A stretch of DNA of 7,940 nucleotides from Actinomycetes bacterium (GCA_021827225.1 JAKAXG010000180.1:1-7940); one strand, 5' to 3'; numbered from the stretch's first letter, positions 1-6,241 are shown. Numbers and translations are program-made. Notes: generated by a model from the letters alone, not told the origin.

Positions 1-12
1 CCCGGCCCGGCG

Positions 13-336
13 TCAGCCGCAGGCCATGGCCCCCACCACGTGCAGCACCTCGGTGCCGGCGGTGACGGCGGGGGGCAGCGGGGCGTCGGGCGGGTCGTGG
101 GAGAGGTCCTCCCCGCCGGCGAAGAACCGGATGAACGGCCTCCGCCGCATGGTGGCCGGGTCCCTGATCGTTCCCTGGAGCGCCGGGTAGCCGGCCTCCA
201 GGGCGTCGATCAGCCGGCGCTGGGTGACCGGGCCGGTCCCGCCGTCGTCGACGGCCAGGCGGATCTCGGTCGACACCCCGGCCAGGTTCCGCAGATGGTG
301 GGGCAGGACCACCCGGATGACGGGCCCGGCGGTCAC
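13..336 (-). CDS. MoaD/ThiS-like small ubiquitin-fold protein, 107 aa
   Basis: The protein looks like a beta-grasp MoaD/ThiS-family member. It opens with a strand-like segment (IRVVLPHHL, residues 7-15), has a middle helix with [17 protein letters not shown] (residues 35-51), and closes with a hydrophobic strand and a small glycine-containing tail (VVGAMACG). In this family the C-terminal Gly-Gly is adenylated or thiocarboxylated to carry sulfur. Here the last two residues are Cys-Gly rather than Gly-Gly, so sulfur carriage is uncertain. The GTG start overlaps the stop of the upstream propeller gene as GTGA, which indicates translational coupling. A GGAGG sits about 13 bases upstream of it. 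No other in-frame start precedes the first conserved strand. The stop lies 12 bases from the window edge. Family assignment is fairly sure; molecular role and partner are unknown. I saw no moeB/thiF-type activating enzyme here. Confidence 0.75.
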   Translation of the reverse strand: MTAGPVIRVVLPHHLRNLAGVSTEIRLAVDDGGTGPVTQRRLIDALEAGYPALQGTIRDPATMRRRPFIRFFAGGEDLSHDPPDAPLPPAVTAGTEVLHVVGAMACG

Positions 337-1448
337 GGCAGGGTCTGCACCTCCACCGACAGCACCCGGGGCAGGTCCCGCACCGCCGCGGTCCAGGTGT
401 CGCCGGCGTCGCCCGACACGTACAGCTGTCCGCCGGTGGTGCCGAAATACACCCCGCACGGGTCGAGGTCGTCGACGGCCATGGCGTCGCGGAGCACGTT
501 GACGAAGCAGTTCCCCTGCGGCAGGCCGGCGGTGAGCGGCTCCCACTCCCCGCCGCCGGTCCGGCTGCGGTACACCCGCAGGCGGCCCTCCGGCGGGTAG
601 TGCTCCGAGTCGCTGGTGATGGGCACCACGTAGACGGTGTCGGGCTCGTGGGCGTGCACGGCGATGGGGAAACCGAAATCGGAGGGCAGGTCCCCGCTTA
701 TCTCGCGCCAGGTGTCGCCGCCGTCGTCGCTTCGCATCACGTCCCAGTGCTTCTGCATGAACAGCACATCCGGGCGGTCCCGGTGGCGGGCGATGCGGTG
801 CACGCAGTGGCCCACCTCGGCGTCGCCGTCGGGCAGGCCGGCCGAGCGCAGCCCCCGGTTGGAGGGCCGCCAGGTGACCCCGGCGTCGTCGGAGCGGAAC
901 ACCCCGGCCGCGGAGATGGCCACGTGCATGCTCTCCGGTCGGGCCGGGTCGACCAGCACGGTGTGCACCGCCATCCCCCCGGCCCCCGGCTGCCAGGCCG
1001 GGCCGGAGCCGTGGGTGCGCAGGCCGGGCAGCTCCGACCAGCTGAGGCCGCCGTCGGCGGAGCGGAACAGGGCGGCGTCCTCCACCCCGGCGTACACCAG
1101 GTCCGGGTCGCCGGCCGACGGCTCCAGGTGCCACACCCGGGCGAACTCCCACGGGTGGGGGGTGCCGTCGTACCACTGGTGGGTGCCCGGCTGGCCGTCG
1201 TAGAGGAACTGGTTGCCGACCGGCTGCCACGACCGGCCGCCGTCGTCGGAGCGCTGCACCACCTGGCCGAACCAGCCGGTCGACTGCGAGGCGTACAGCC
1301 GGGACGGGTCGGCCGGGCTGCCGGCCATGTGGTACACCTCCCACCCGCCGAACAGCGGGCCCTCCACCGTCCAGTCCGACCGGTTCCCGTCCGACTCCAG
1401 CACGAACCCGCCCTTGGCCGTGCCCACCAGCACCCGCACACCTGACAT
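333..1448 (-). CDS. BNR/Asp-box beta-propeller protein (sialidase-like fold), 371 aa
   Basis: Six Asp-box motifs of the S-x-D-x-G-x-[ST]-W type are visible at about residues 67-74 (SDDGGRSW), 130-137 (SADGGLSW), 186-193 (SDDAGVTW), 240-247 (SDDGGDTW), 295-302 (degenerate, SRTGGGEW) and 345-352 (SGDAGDTW). The spacing of roughly 50-60 residues fits one per blade of a six-bladed propeller such as sialidases, VPS10/sortilin-type and YCF48-like proteins. There is no signal peptide or membrane segment (N-terminus [14 protein letters not shown]), so it should be cytoplasmic. Database names such as 'exo-alpha-sialidase' for such proteins rest on fold only; I see no basis for claiming glycosidase activity. 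The ATG at 1446-1448 is chosen because AGGAG lies 5 bases upstream; a GTG six bases earlier would overlap that ribosome site. The gene is coupled to the downstream MoaD-like gene. Confidence 0.85.
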   Translation of the reverse strand: MSGVRVLVGTAKGGFVLESDGNRSDWTVEGPLFGGWEVYHMAGSPADPSRLYASQSTGWFGQVVQRSDDGGRSWQPVGNQFLYDGQPGTHQWYDGTPHPWEFARVWHLEPSAGDPDLVYAGVEDAALFRSADGGLSWSELPGLRTHGSGPAWQPGAGGMAVHTVLVDPARPESMHVAISAAGVFRSDDAGVTWRPSNRGLRSAGLPDGDAEVGHCVHRIARHRDRPDVLFMQKHWDVMRSDDGGDTWREISGDLPSDFGFPIAVHAHEPDTVYVVPITSDSEHYPPEGRLRVYRSRTGGGEWEPLTAGLPQGNCFVNVLRDAMAVDDLDPCGVYFGTTGGQLYVSGDAGDTWTAAVRDLPRVLSVEVQTLP

Positions 1449-1485
1449 GACCACTCCTGTCTTTCGAGCCTCGATGCTCCTGTAG

Positions 1486-1818
1486 ACGCAGCAGCGACCC
1501 GGAAATCATCGCCCCCGCTCAACGCCGCGCCGTCGGGAAACAACCCGGGGATCCTGCCCCGGCCAGACCGTCCCGCCGGACCTCAACGTGGCGTTCATCG
1601 ACGAGGTGGCCTGCGACTCGCAGTCCGCCGCGCTCGGCCCGGTGTCGGGCGGCCAGGTGTGCCTGCCCGGCTCGAAGTACCCGAGGCGCACCAAGGTGAC
1701 CATGCAGCCGTTGCCGACCAACCTGCAGACCATGCCGGATCCGTGCGCCGGGGTCCCGGCCAACTCCTGGTGCCCGGGCCAGGAAAGGATCGCCGGGTCT
1801 TCCACTTCGGTGCGGTAA
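1486..1818 (+). pseudogene. coding-like fragment without a proper start (possible gene remnant)
   Basis: This frame is open from just after a TAG at 1483-1485 to a TAA at 1816-1818. From about 1555 its codons look like those of real genes here (nearly all G/C in third position). The peptide has five cysteines, two of them in CPGQ motifs at its two ends (codons 1555-1566 and 1771-1782). The only start is GTG 1588, which has no ribosome site and would cut off the first CPGQ. It may be the 3' end of a lost gene for a cysteine-containing, perhaps exported, protein. The opposite strand (1805 to 1506) is also open, shares the same third positions, and gives a peptide with W-P-G-[HQ] at both ends, so the coding strand cannot be settled by base composition. 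No family recognised. Confidence 0.3.
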
Positions 1819-1838
1819 GTGGGAGTATGGACCCGGTT

Positions 1839-1856
1839 AACTGCTCGAGAACAGTT
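1839..1856. promoter_or_regulatory. inverted repeat AACTG-N8-CAGTT upstream of the GAF gene
   Basis: Arms AACTG (1839-1843) and CAGTT (1852-1856) flank an 8-base centre that contains CTCGAG. It lies 72 bases before the GAF gene start, in a stretch that is AT-richer than its surroundings, so it may be an operator or part of a promoter. Short arms make chance occurrence possible. It does not match the mycobacterial LexA box well. Confidence 0.25.
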
Positions 1857-1878
1857 GCCATACGCCTTGCCCGGGCCT

Positions 1879-1892
1879 CTCGCGTACGCGAG
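1879..1892. promoter_or_regulatory. perfect 14-base palindrome CTCGCGTACGCGAG
   Basis: The palindrome is exact and centred between 1885 and 1886. It can extend to a hairpin with GCC/GGC arms (1876-1894) if two bases bulge. It lies 35 bases before the ATG of the GAF-domain gene, so it could be an operator for a dimeric repressor or a structured 5' leader element. No regulator is assigned. The rest of the 1449-1927 interval holds only the coding-like fragment and the other inverted repeat. Confidence 0.35.
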
Positions 1893-1927
1893 GCTCGACG
1901 GGGTCGAGGAAAGCGGGGGTACACCTG

Positions 1928-2485
1928 ATGACCACGCTCAACTGCCTGAGGGACCCGATCCGACTGGAGGAGATCCGCCGGCTCCAACCGTTGGACCCGG
2001 ACCGCCGGGAGGTGCTGGACCGCCTGGCCGCCCTGGCCGCCGAGCTGTCCGACGCCCCGGTGGCGCTGGTCACCATCGTGGAGGGGGAGCGGCAGGTCTT
2101 CGCCGCCCAGCACGGCCTGCCCCCGGACCTGGCCGCCGCCGGCGAGACCCCGATCGACTACTCCCTGTGCCAGTACGCCGTCACGTCCGGCAAGCCCCTC
2201 ATCGTGGAGAGCCTGGCCGACAGCGCCATGCTCAAGGGCCACCCGGCCCGGGACGCCCTGGGGGTCGTCGCCTACGCGGGGGTGCCCCTTTTTCTGGCAT
2301 CCGGGCAGGCCATAGGAACGCTGTGCGTGGTCGACTTCGTGACCCGCAACTGGACCGACGACCTGCTGGCCCGGCTGGCGCTGCTGGCCGACCTGGCCGC
2401 CGACCAGTTCAACCTGGCGGACCACGAGCGGCGGGAGGCGTTCCGCCGGACGTGGCGGGCCATCCCCGAGCAGCCCCGCTGGTAG
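1928..2485 (+). CDS. stand-alone GAF-domain protein, 185 aa
   Basis: A single GAF domain fills about residues 25-165. Recognisable pieces are the first helix and strand (DRLAALAAELSDAPVALVTIV, read as residues 31-51), the centre DYSLCQYAVTSGKPLIVE (77-94), and the last strands VAYAGVPLFLASGQAIGTLC (114-133) followed by VVDF. GAF domains bind small ligands or sense redox or light cues. No output domain (kinase, GGDEF, HTH) is attached, so it probably signals through a partner or is a small ligand sensor. Cysteines are at 6, 81 and 133. Free methionine-(R)-sulfoxide reductases are also single GAF proteins with three cysteines, but the positions do not clearly match, so I do not call it that. 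The start is ATG 1928 with GGGGG (1915-1919) eight bases upstream and GAGGAAAG further up. The gene ends 22 bases before the first CsoR-type operator, and no clear terminator separates it from the next operon. Confidence 0.8.
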   Translation: MTTLNCLRDPIRLEEIRRLQPLDPDRREVLDRLAALAAELSDAPVALVTIVEGERQVFAAQHGLPPDLAAAGETPIDYSLCQYAVTSGKPLIVESLADSAMLKGHPARDALGVVAYAGVPLFLASGQAIGTLCVVDFVTRNWTDDLLARLALLADLAADQFNLADHERREAFRRTWRAIPEQPRW

Positions 2486-2507
2486 CCCCTCCCCGCCCCG
2501 CCAGCCC

Positions 2508-2523
2508 ATACCCCTAGGGGTAT
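2508..2523. promoter_or_regulatory. CsoR/CstR-type operator 1 (ATACCCCTAGGGGTAT)
   Basis: A perfect 16-base palindrome with core TACCCC-TA-GGGGTA (2509-2522). CsoR-family repressors are known to bind GC-rich dyads of this TACCCC...GGGGTA form. The same 6-2-6 architecture recurs at 2564-2577 and in front of the CsoR-family gene at 5926-5939. It directly abuts the proposed -35 element of the transporter operon. It could also fold as a hairpin after the GAF gene. Confidence 0.75.
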
Positions 2524-2553
2524 TTGCCGGTAGCCCGCCGCGTCTGGCATTAT
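2524..2553 (+). promoter_or_regulatory. candidate sigma70-type promoter of the transporter operon
   Basis: TTGCCG (2524-2529) and CATTAT (2548-2553), 18 bases apart, each match four of six consensus bases. The predicted transcription start is near 2560. The two operator boxes lie directly upstream of the -35 and just downstream of the start, 55 bases centre to centre. That layout suits repression by a DNA-binding protein occupying both. The placement next to operators supports the call more than the hexamers themselves. Confidence 0.5.
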
Positions 2554-2563
2554 GGATCTCTGA

Positions 2564-2577
2564 TACCCCCCGGGGTA
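2564..2577. promoter_or_regulatory. CsoR/CstR-type operator 2 (TACCCCCCGGGGTA)
   Basis: Arms TACCCC and GGGGTA are separated by CC. The 14-base core is identical to the one in front of the CsoR-family repressor gene. It lies between the presumed transcription start and the ribosome site of the transporter gene, where a bound repressor would block initiation or early elongation. Confidence 0.75.
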
Positions 2578-2590
2578 CCCCTCGATCCAT

Positions 2591-2597
2591 GGGAGGA
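2591..2597 (+). promoter_or_regulatory. ribosome binding site GGGAGGA that fixes the transporter start
   Basis: GGGAGGA lies nine bases upstream of GTG 2607. The in-frame ATG at 2589 overlaps this site and has no ribosome site of its own, so GTG 2607 is the preferred start. Confidence 0.65.
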
Positions 2598-2606
2598 TGC
2601 ACACAC

Positions 2607-4814
2607 GTGGCAACGACCGTCGACGCCTCAACCCGGCCCAGCGCGGCCCCGCCCGGGCCCGAACCCGGGTTGATGTCCCGGCTCGGGACCTGGACCGCCA
2701 CCCACCTGCGCACCGTGCTGCTGGCGTGGATGGTGGTGCTGATCGGATTCGGCATCTTCGCCCCCAAGGTGCAGTCCTCCCTGGCCGGCGCCGGATGGCA
2801 GGACTCCACCAGCCAGTCCGTGGCCGCCCGCAACGTGATCCAGAAGGACTTCGCCGGGCTCGGCTCCAGCGCCCTCCAGGTGGTCGTCGTCGACCACCAC
2901 GCCCCGCTGGCCAGCGACCCGGCCGCCCGCACCGTGATCGACCGGGTCACCGCCCTCCTGCGGTCCGACCACCGGGTGTCCACGGTGGTGCCCCCGCAGC
3001 CGGGAGCGTCGCTGTCGGCCGACGGCCGCACCGGGATCATCACCGCCGGGGCCGCCGCCAACCCCAACACCATGGTGAAGGCGGCCGAGCACCTGCAGGG
3101 TCCCCTGTCGCGCCTCGGCACGTCCAACATCTCGGTCACCCTCACCGGTGACAGCGCCCTGTGGGCCAACTTCAACGCCGCCAACCACTCGGCCATGATG
3201 AAATCCGAGATGCTGTCATGGCCTGTGACCATGGCCATCCTGGTGATCGCCTTCGGCAGCCTGGTGGCCGCCGGCCTGCCCCTGATGCTGACCATGGCCG
3301 GCCTGCTGGTCTCCGCCGGCGCCCTGGTCCTGGCCGACAAGATCGCCCCGGTGTCCATCTGGGCCCTCAACTTCGCCCTCATGTTCGCCCTGGCCCTGGG
3401 CATCGACTACGCCCTGTTCCTCGTCGTGCGGTTCCGCTCCGCCCTGCACCGCCGGGGCGCCGCCCCGGGTGACCGCCAGGCGGCGGTGGCGGCGGTGGCC
3501 GAGACCATGGGCACCGCCGGCAAGGCGGTCGGCTTCTCCGCCCTCACCGTGCTGGCCTCGCTGGCCGCCATCCTGCTGGTGCCGAGCCCGGCGTTCCGCT
3601 CCATGGCCCTCGGGATCATGCTGTCGGTGATCGCGGTGCTGTCCGCCACCCTCACCCTGCTGCCGGCCGTGCTCGGCAAGCTGGGCACCCGCGTCGACGC
3701 CGGGCGGATCCGCTTCGGCCGGCGCCGCAAGGAGGAGCCGGGCGAGGTCGTCCACCTCCACGGACATCGCCTGGAGGAGCGCCTGCACAGCTGGGGCAAG
3801 ACCCTGTGGCGCCACCCGGTCGTGGCCGGCGCCGGCGCCCTGGTGGTCCTGGCCCTGGCCGCCTTCCCGGTCATCGGGCTGCGCACCTCCATGCCGTCGA
3901 TCACCATCATCCCCTCCTCGGCCAACGCCCGGGTCGGCTACGACCAGGTGACCAAGGCGTTCGGGCCCGGCGCCCCCGGCACCCTCCAGGTGCTGGTCCC
4001 CGCCGCCCAGGAGCGCACCGCCCTGGCCACCCTGTCGCACACCCCCGGTGTGGCCGCCGCCATGCCGGCCGGCACCAACGCCGGCTGGACGCTGAACCAG
4101 GTGGTTCCCACCACCGGGCCCTCGACGCCGGCCACCGGGGCGACCATCGACCGGATCCGCCACGTGCTGCCCACCGGCAGCCTGGTGGGCGGGGCCGCGG
4201 CGGAGAACCACGACCTGCAGTCGGCCCTGGCCAGCCGCACCCCGCTGGTGTTCGGCATCCTGGCCGGGATGGGCTTCCTGCTGCTGCTGGTCGCCCTGGG
4301 CGCCCCGCTGATCTCGCTGGCCGGGGTGCTCGTCACCTCCCTGTCGGTGGCCGGGGCGTTCGGCGTGGCCCGCCTGATCTTCCAGGACGGCCACCTGTCG
4401 GGCCTGTTGAACTTCACCCCGCAGGGCTTCGTGGACGCCTGGGGCCCGCTGTTCTTCGGGGCCATGGTGTTCGGGGTGGCGATGGACTACACCCTGTTCC
4501 TGCTGTCCGCGGCCAAGGAGCGCTACGAGACCCACGCCGACCCCGAGCACGCCATGACCGGATCTGTCCGCACCTCCGGCCGGGTCGTCCTCTCGGCGGC
4601 GGCGGTGATGATCGCCGTGTTCCTCACCTTCGCCCTGTCGGGGCCGCTGGCTCCGAAGGAGATGGGGGTTATCCTGGCCGTGGCCGTGGCCCTCGACGCA
4701 CTCGTCGTGCGGCTGGTGCTGCTGCCGGTGATCCTGCGCCTCGGCCATCACTGGGCCTGGCACCGGCCGGCGTGGCTGGATCGGGTCATCCCCCACGTGA
4801 GTTTCTCGCACTGA
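2607..4814 (+). CDS. MMPL/RND-superfamily membrane transporter, 735 aa
   Basis: A full-length two-half MMPL-type exporter driven by the proton gradient. Each half has a first membrane helix (about residues 36-53 and 405-424), a large extracytoplasmic loop, and a bundle of five helices (about 204-357 and 546-712). The Asp-Tyr pairs expected of the proton relay in MmpL-type proteins are present as GIDYALFLVVRFR (D267-Y268) and AMDYTLFLLSAAKERY (D627-Y628). The length matches the shorter actinobacterial MMPL proteins. The cytoplasmic linker between halves (about 360-400) carries an HLHGH cluster (383-387). MMPL substrates are often lipids or hydrophobic small molecules; this one cannot be predicted. 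It is first in an operon with the methyltransferase (28 bases downstream) and the DUF302 gene, behind two CsoR-type operators. Control by the nearby CstR-like repressor is therefore likely, which would tie its substrate to sulfur or thiol stress (inference). Confidence 0.9.
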   Translation: MATTVDASTRPSAAPPGPEPGLMSRLGTWTATHLRTVLLAWMVVLIGFGIFAPKVQSSLAGAGWQDSTSQSVAARNVIQKDFAGLGSSALQVVVVDHHAPLASDPAARTVIDRVTALLRSDHRVSTVVPPQPGASLSADGRTGIITAGAAANPNTMVKAAEHLQGPLSRLGTSNISVTLTGDSALWANFNAANHSAMMKSEMLSWPVTMAILVIAFGSLVAAGLPLMLTMAGLLVSAGALVLADKIAPVSIWALNFALMFALALGIDYALFLVVRFRSALHRRGAAPGDRQAAVAAVAETMGTAGKAVGFSALTVLASLAAILLVPSPAFRSMALGIMLSVIAVLSATLTLLPAVLGKLGTRVDAGRIRFGRRRKEEPGEVVHLHGHRLEERLHSWGKTLWRHPVVAGAGALVVLALAAFPVIGLRTSMPSITIIPSSANARVGYDQVTKAFGPGAPGTLQVLVPAAQERTALATLSHTPGVAAAMPAGTNAGWTLNQVVPTTGPSTPATGATIDRIRHVLPTGSLVGGAAAENHDLQSALASRTPLVFGILAGMGFLLLLVALGAPLISLAGVLVTSLSVAGAFGVARLIFQDGHLSGLLNFTPQGFVDAWGPLFFGAMVFGVAMDYTLFLLSAAKERYETHADPEHAMTGSVRTSGRVVLSAAAVMIAVFLTFALSGPLAPKEMGVILAVAVALDALVVRLVLLPVILRLGHHWAWHRPAWLDRVIPHVSFSH

Positions 4815-4842
4815 GCCGGCCGTGTCACAGGAGGTTCTGTAG

Positions 4843-5454
4843 ATGGAAGCAGCCGAGTGGGACCAGCGCTACAGCGCCCAGGATCTGGTCTGGTCGGTAG
4901 AGCCCAACCGGTTCGTGGAGGCCGAGACGGCCTCCACGCCGGCGGGCCGGGCCCTCGACGTGGCCGCCGGGGAGGGCCGCAACTCCATCTGGCTGGCCGG
5001 CCAGGGATGGCGGGTGACCGCCGTGGACTTCTCCCAGGTCGGCCTGGAGAAGGGCCGCCGCCTGGCCGAGAAGGCCGGGGTGGCGGAGCGCATCGAGTGG
5101 GTGACCGCCGACCTGCGCACCTGGAACCCGGAGCCGGGCGCCTACGACCTGGTGATGGTCGCCTACCTGCAACTGCCCGAAGACAGCCTGCGGCCGGTCC
5201 TCGAGCACATGGCGACCGGCCTGGCCCCCGGCGCCAAGATGCTCGTGGTCGGCCACGACCGGGCCAACCTGGAGGCCGGGGTGGGCGGCCCCCAGGACCC
5301 GGCGGTGCTGCACACCCCCGACGGCCTGCGCTCCATCCTGGCCGGCGCCGGCCTCGACCACATCCGGTCGGCCACCGTCGAGCGGCCCACCCCGGCCGGC
5401 ACCGCCCTCGACACCCTCGCCACCGCCGTCCGACCAGAAGGGAGCCCCAAGTGA
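4843..5454 (+). CDS. class I SAM-dependent methyltransferase, 203 aa
   Basis: A Rossmann-fold methyltransferase. Motif I, which binds SAM, is ALDVAAGEGRNSIWLA (residues 37-52). The acidic end of the second strand is VTAVDFS (58-64), motif with D90 is WVTADLRTW (86-94), and the post-catalytic strand is YDLVMVAYLQLP (101-112). The N-terminal WDQRY...LVWSVEPNRFV (residues 6-25) and the AGEGRN variant of motif I resemble the TehB / thiopurine-methyltransferase-like group, which acts on small soft nucleophiles such as tellurite or thiols. The substrate here is not shown by sequence. It is soluble and cytoplasmic. ATG 4843 has an ideal AGGAGG (4829-4834) eight bases upstream. The stop overlaps the start of the DUF302 gene (GTGA), so the two are translationally coupled. 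Setting suggests methylation of a sulfur compound, but this is inference. Confidence 0.88.
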   Translation: MEAAEWDQRYSAQDLVWSVEPNRFVEAETASTPAGRALDVAAGEGRNSIWLAGQGWRVTAVDFSQVGLEKGRRLAEKAGVAERIEWVTADLRTWNPEPGAYDLVMVAYLQLPEDSLRPVLEHMATGLAPGAKMLVVGHDRANLEAGVGGPQDPAVLHTPDGLRSILAGAGLDHIRSATVERPTPAGTALDTLATAVRPEGSPK

Positions 5455-5843
5455 GCTACAGCTACACATCCAGCACCGACCTCGGATTCGACGAGGTCGT
5501 GACCCGGGTGAAGGAGGCGTTCAAGGAGCAGGGCTTCGGTGTCCTCACCGAGATCGACATCCAGGCCACCCTCAAGGAGAAGCTGGGGGTGGACACCGAC
5601 CCCTACCTGATCATCGGGGCGTGCAACCCGGGTTTCGCCAGCCAGGCCCTGGCCGCCGAGCCGGGGGTGGGGGTGTTCCTGCCCTGCAACGTGGTGGTCC
5701 GCCGGGCCGGCGGCCGGACGCTCATCGAGGCCATGGACCCCCGGGTCATGGGCCAGTTCTTCTCCGCCCCCGGCCTCGGGGAGCTGATCGACCAGGTGGC
5801 GCCCCGGGTGGAGGCGGCGGTAGCAGCGGCGGCCGGGCACTGA
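5451..5843 (+). CDS. DUF302-family protein, 130 aa
   Basis: The whole protein fits the DUF302 family. It shows an N-terminal LGFDEVVTRVKEAFKEQGFG (residues 11-30), the LTEIDIQATLKEKLGVD segment (32-48), and the family's IIGACNPGFASQAL (54-67) and VFLPCNVVVR (75-84) motifs. Cysteines 58 and 79 lie in those two conserved motifs and may face each other. The family's biochemical function is not established. Members are small and soluble, and binding of a small ligand or metal has been suggested. GTG 5451 is preceded by GAAGGGAG (5437-5444) six bases upstream and overlaps the methyltransferase stop. It is the last gene of the operon and is followed 15 bases later by a strong hairpin. Two conserved cysteines fit a role with sulfane sulfur, but that is only a suggestion. 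Confidence 0.85.
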   Translation: MSYSYTSSTDLGFDEVVTRVKEAFKEQGFGVLTEIDIQATLKEKLGVDTDPYLIIGACNPGFASQALAAEPGVGVFLPCNVVVRRAGGRTLIEAMDPRVMGQFFSAPGLGELIDQVAPRVEAAVAAAAGH

Positions 5844-5858
5844 ACCGGGCTACGGACC

Positions 5859-5894
5859 GCCCCGGCCCCGGGGCTGACGCCTCGGGGCCGGGGC
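5859..5894 (+). terminator. very strong GC hairpin ending the transporter operon
   Basis: GCCCCGGCCCCG (5859-5870) pairs perfectly with CGGGGCCGGGGC (5883-5894). Inside it, one G-T and three more pairs leave a TGAC tetraloop, about 16 pairs in total. It starts 15 bases after the DUF302 stop. There is no T-tract, as is common for terminators of high-GC actinobacteria. It also insulates the repressor gene that follows. Confidence 0.7.
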
Positions 5895-5925
5895 CGGCCG
5901 CTTCTGGGACCGGGCCCTCATCGAC

Positions 5926-5939
5926 TACCCCCCGGGGTA
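5926..5939. promoter_or_regulatory. CsoR/CstR-type operator 3, upstream of the repressor gene
   Basis: TACCCC-CC-GGGGTA, identical over 14 bases to operator 2 in front of the transporter. It ends 32 bases before the GTG start of the CsoR-family gene. This implies negative autoregulation and joins repressor and transporter operon in one regulon. I could not identify convincing -35/-10 hexamers next to it. Confidence 0.75.
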
Positions 5940-5959
5940 AGATGGCGGGATCCCTAGGT

Positions 5960-5965
5960 AAGGAG
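5960..5965 (+). promoter_or_regulatory. ribosome binding site AAGGAG that fixes the repressor start
   Basis: AAGGAG lies six bases before GTG 5972. The in-frame ATG 5942 sits directly against the operator with no ribosome site, so GTG 5972 is preferred and the protein is 89 residues long. Confidence 0.65.
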
Positions 5966-5971
5966 ATCGGG

Positions 5972-6241
5972 GTGGAACTGCCTGCTGACGTGATCGACGA
6001 CGTGCGCAAGCGGCTGCGGCGCATCAACGGGCAGGTGGAGGGCCTGGAACGCATGCTGGCCGAGGGCCGGGACTGCCGCGACGTGCTCACCCAGCTGGCC
6101 GCAGTGTCCAAGGCCCTGGACCGGGCCGGCTTCAAGCTGGTGGCCGGCGGCCTGGCCCACTGCATCGAGCATCCCGAGCAGGCCGACGCCGACGGCAACG
6201 CGGTGGCCGCCCTCGAGAAGCTGTTCATGAGCCTGGCCTAG
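5972..6241 (+). CDS. cstR: CsoR/CstR-family repressor, likely persulfide-sensing, 89 aa
   Basis: An all-helical CsoR-family (DUF156) DNA-binding protein. The family signature VRKRLRRINGQVEGLERML (residues 11-29) is followed by DCRDVLTQLAAVSKALDRAG (34-53) and GGLAHCIEH (59-67). Cys35 and Cys64 are 29 residues apart, as in CsoR (C36/C65) and CstR (C31/C60). The position of the copper-binding His of CsoR, four residues before the second Cys, is Gly60. Loss of this His with both cysteines kept is the mark of CstR-type proteins, which form a di- or polysulfide link between the cysteines and release DNA. The neighbouring CstB-like gene supports this. A matching operator lies upstream of its own gene and twice upstream of the transporter operon. 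Alternative: a CsoR-family sensor of another metal or of formaldehyde (FrmR), but FrmR and RcnR need a histidine-rich N-terminus that is absent here. Confidence 0.85.
   Translation: MELPADVIDDVRKRLRRINGQVEGLERMLAEGRDCRDVLTQLAAVSKALDRAGFKLVAGGLAHCIEHPEQADADGNAVAALEKLFMSLA

Noticed and set aside
600..1445. Plus-strand open frame (281 codons) opposite the propeller gene
   Set aside because: Val/Gly/His-rich shadow; the minus strand has six Asp-box motifs and a good ribosome site.
2508..2523. The palindrome as an intrinsic terminator of the GAF gene only
   Set aside because: No T-tract, and the same dyad core recurs at two other pre-gene positions, so an operator role explains it better.
2589..2606. 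ATG 2589 as the start of the transporter
   Set aside because: It overlaps the only good ribosome site; GTG 2607 is correctly spaced from it.
1595..3403. Minus-strand open frame (602 codons) across the GAF gene and the transporter start
   Set aside because: It runs through the operator region and two genes with clear domains on the other strand; no domain recognised.
3216..4811. Long minus-strand open frame (531 codons) opposite the transporter
   Set aside because: It is rich in Gly, Gln, His and Asp with no hydrophobic pattern or domain, and lies opposite a clear MMPL gene. It is a by-product of GC-rich codon use.
5942..5971. ATG 5942 as the start of the CsoR-family gene
   Set aside because: It abuts the operator and has no ribosome site, while GTG 5972 has AAGGAG six bases upstream and gives a normal family N-terminus.
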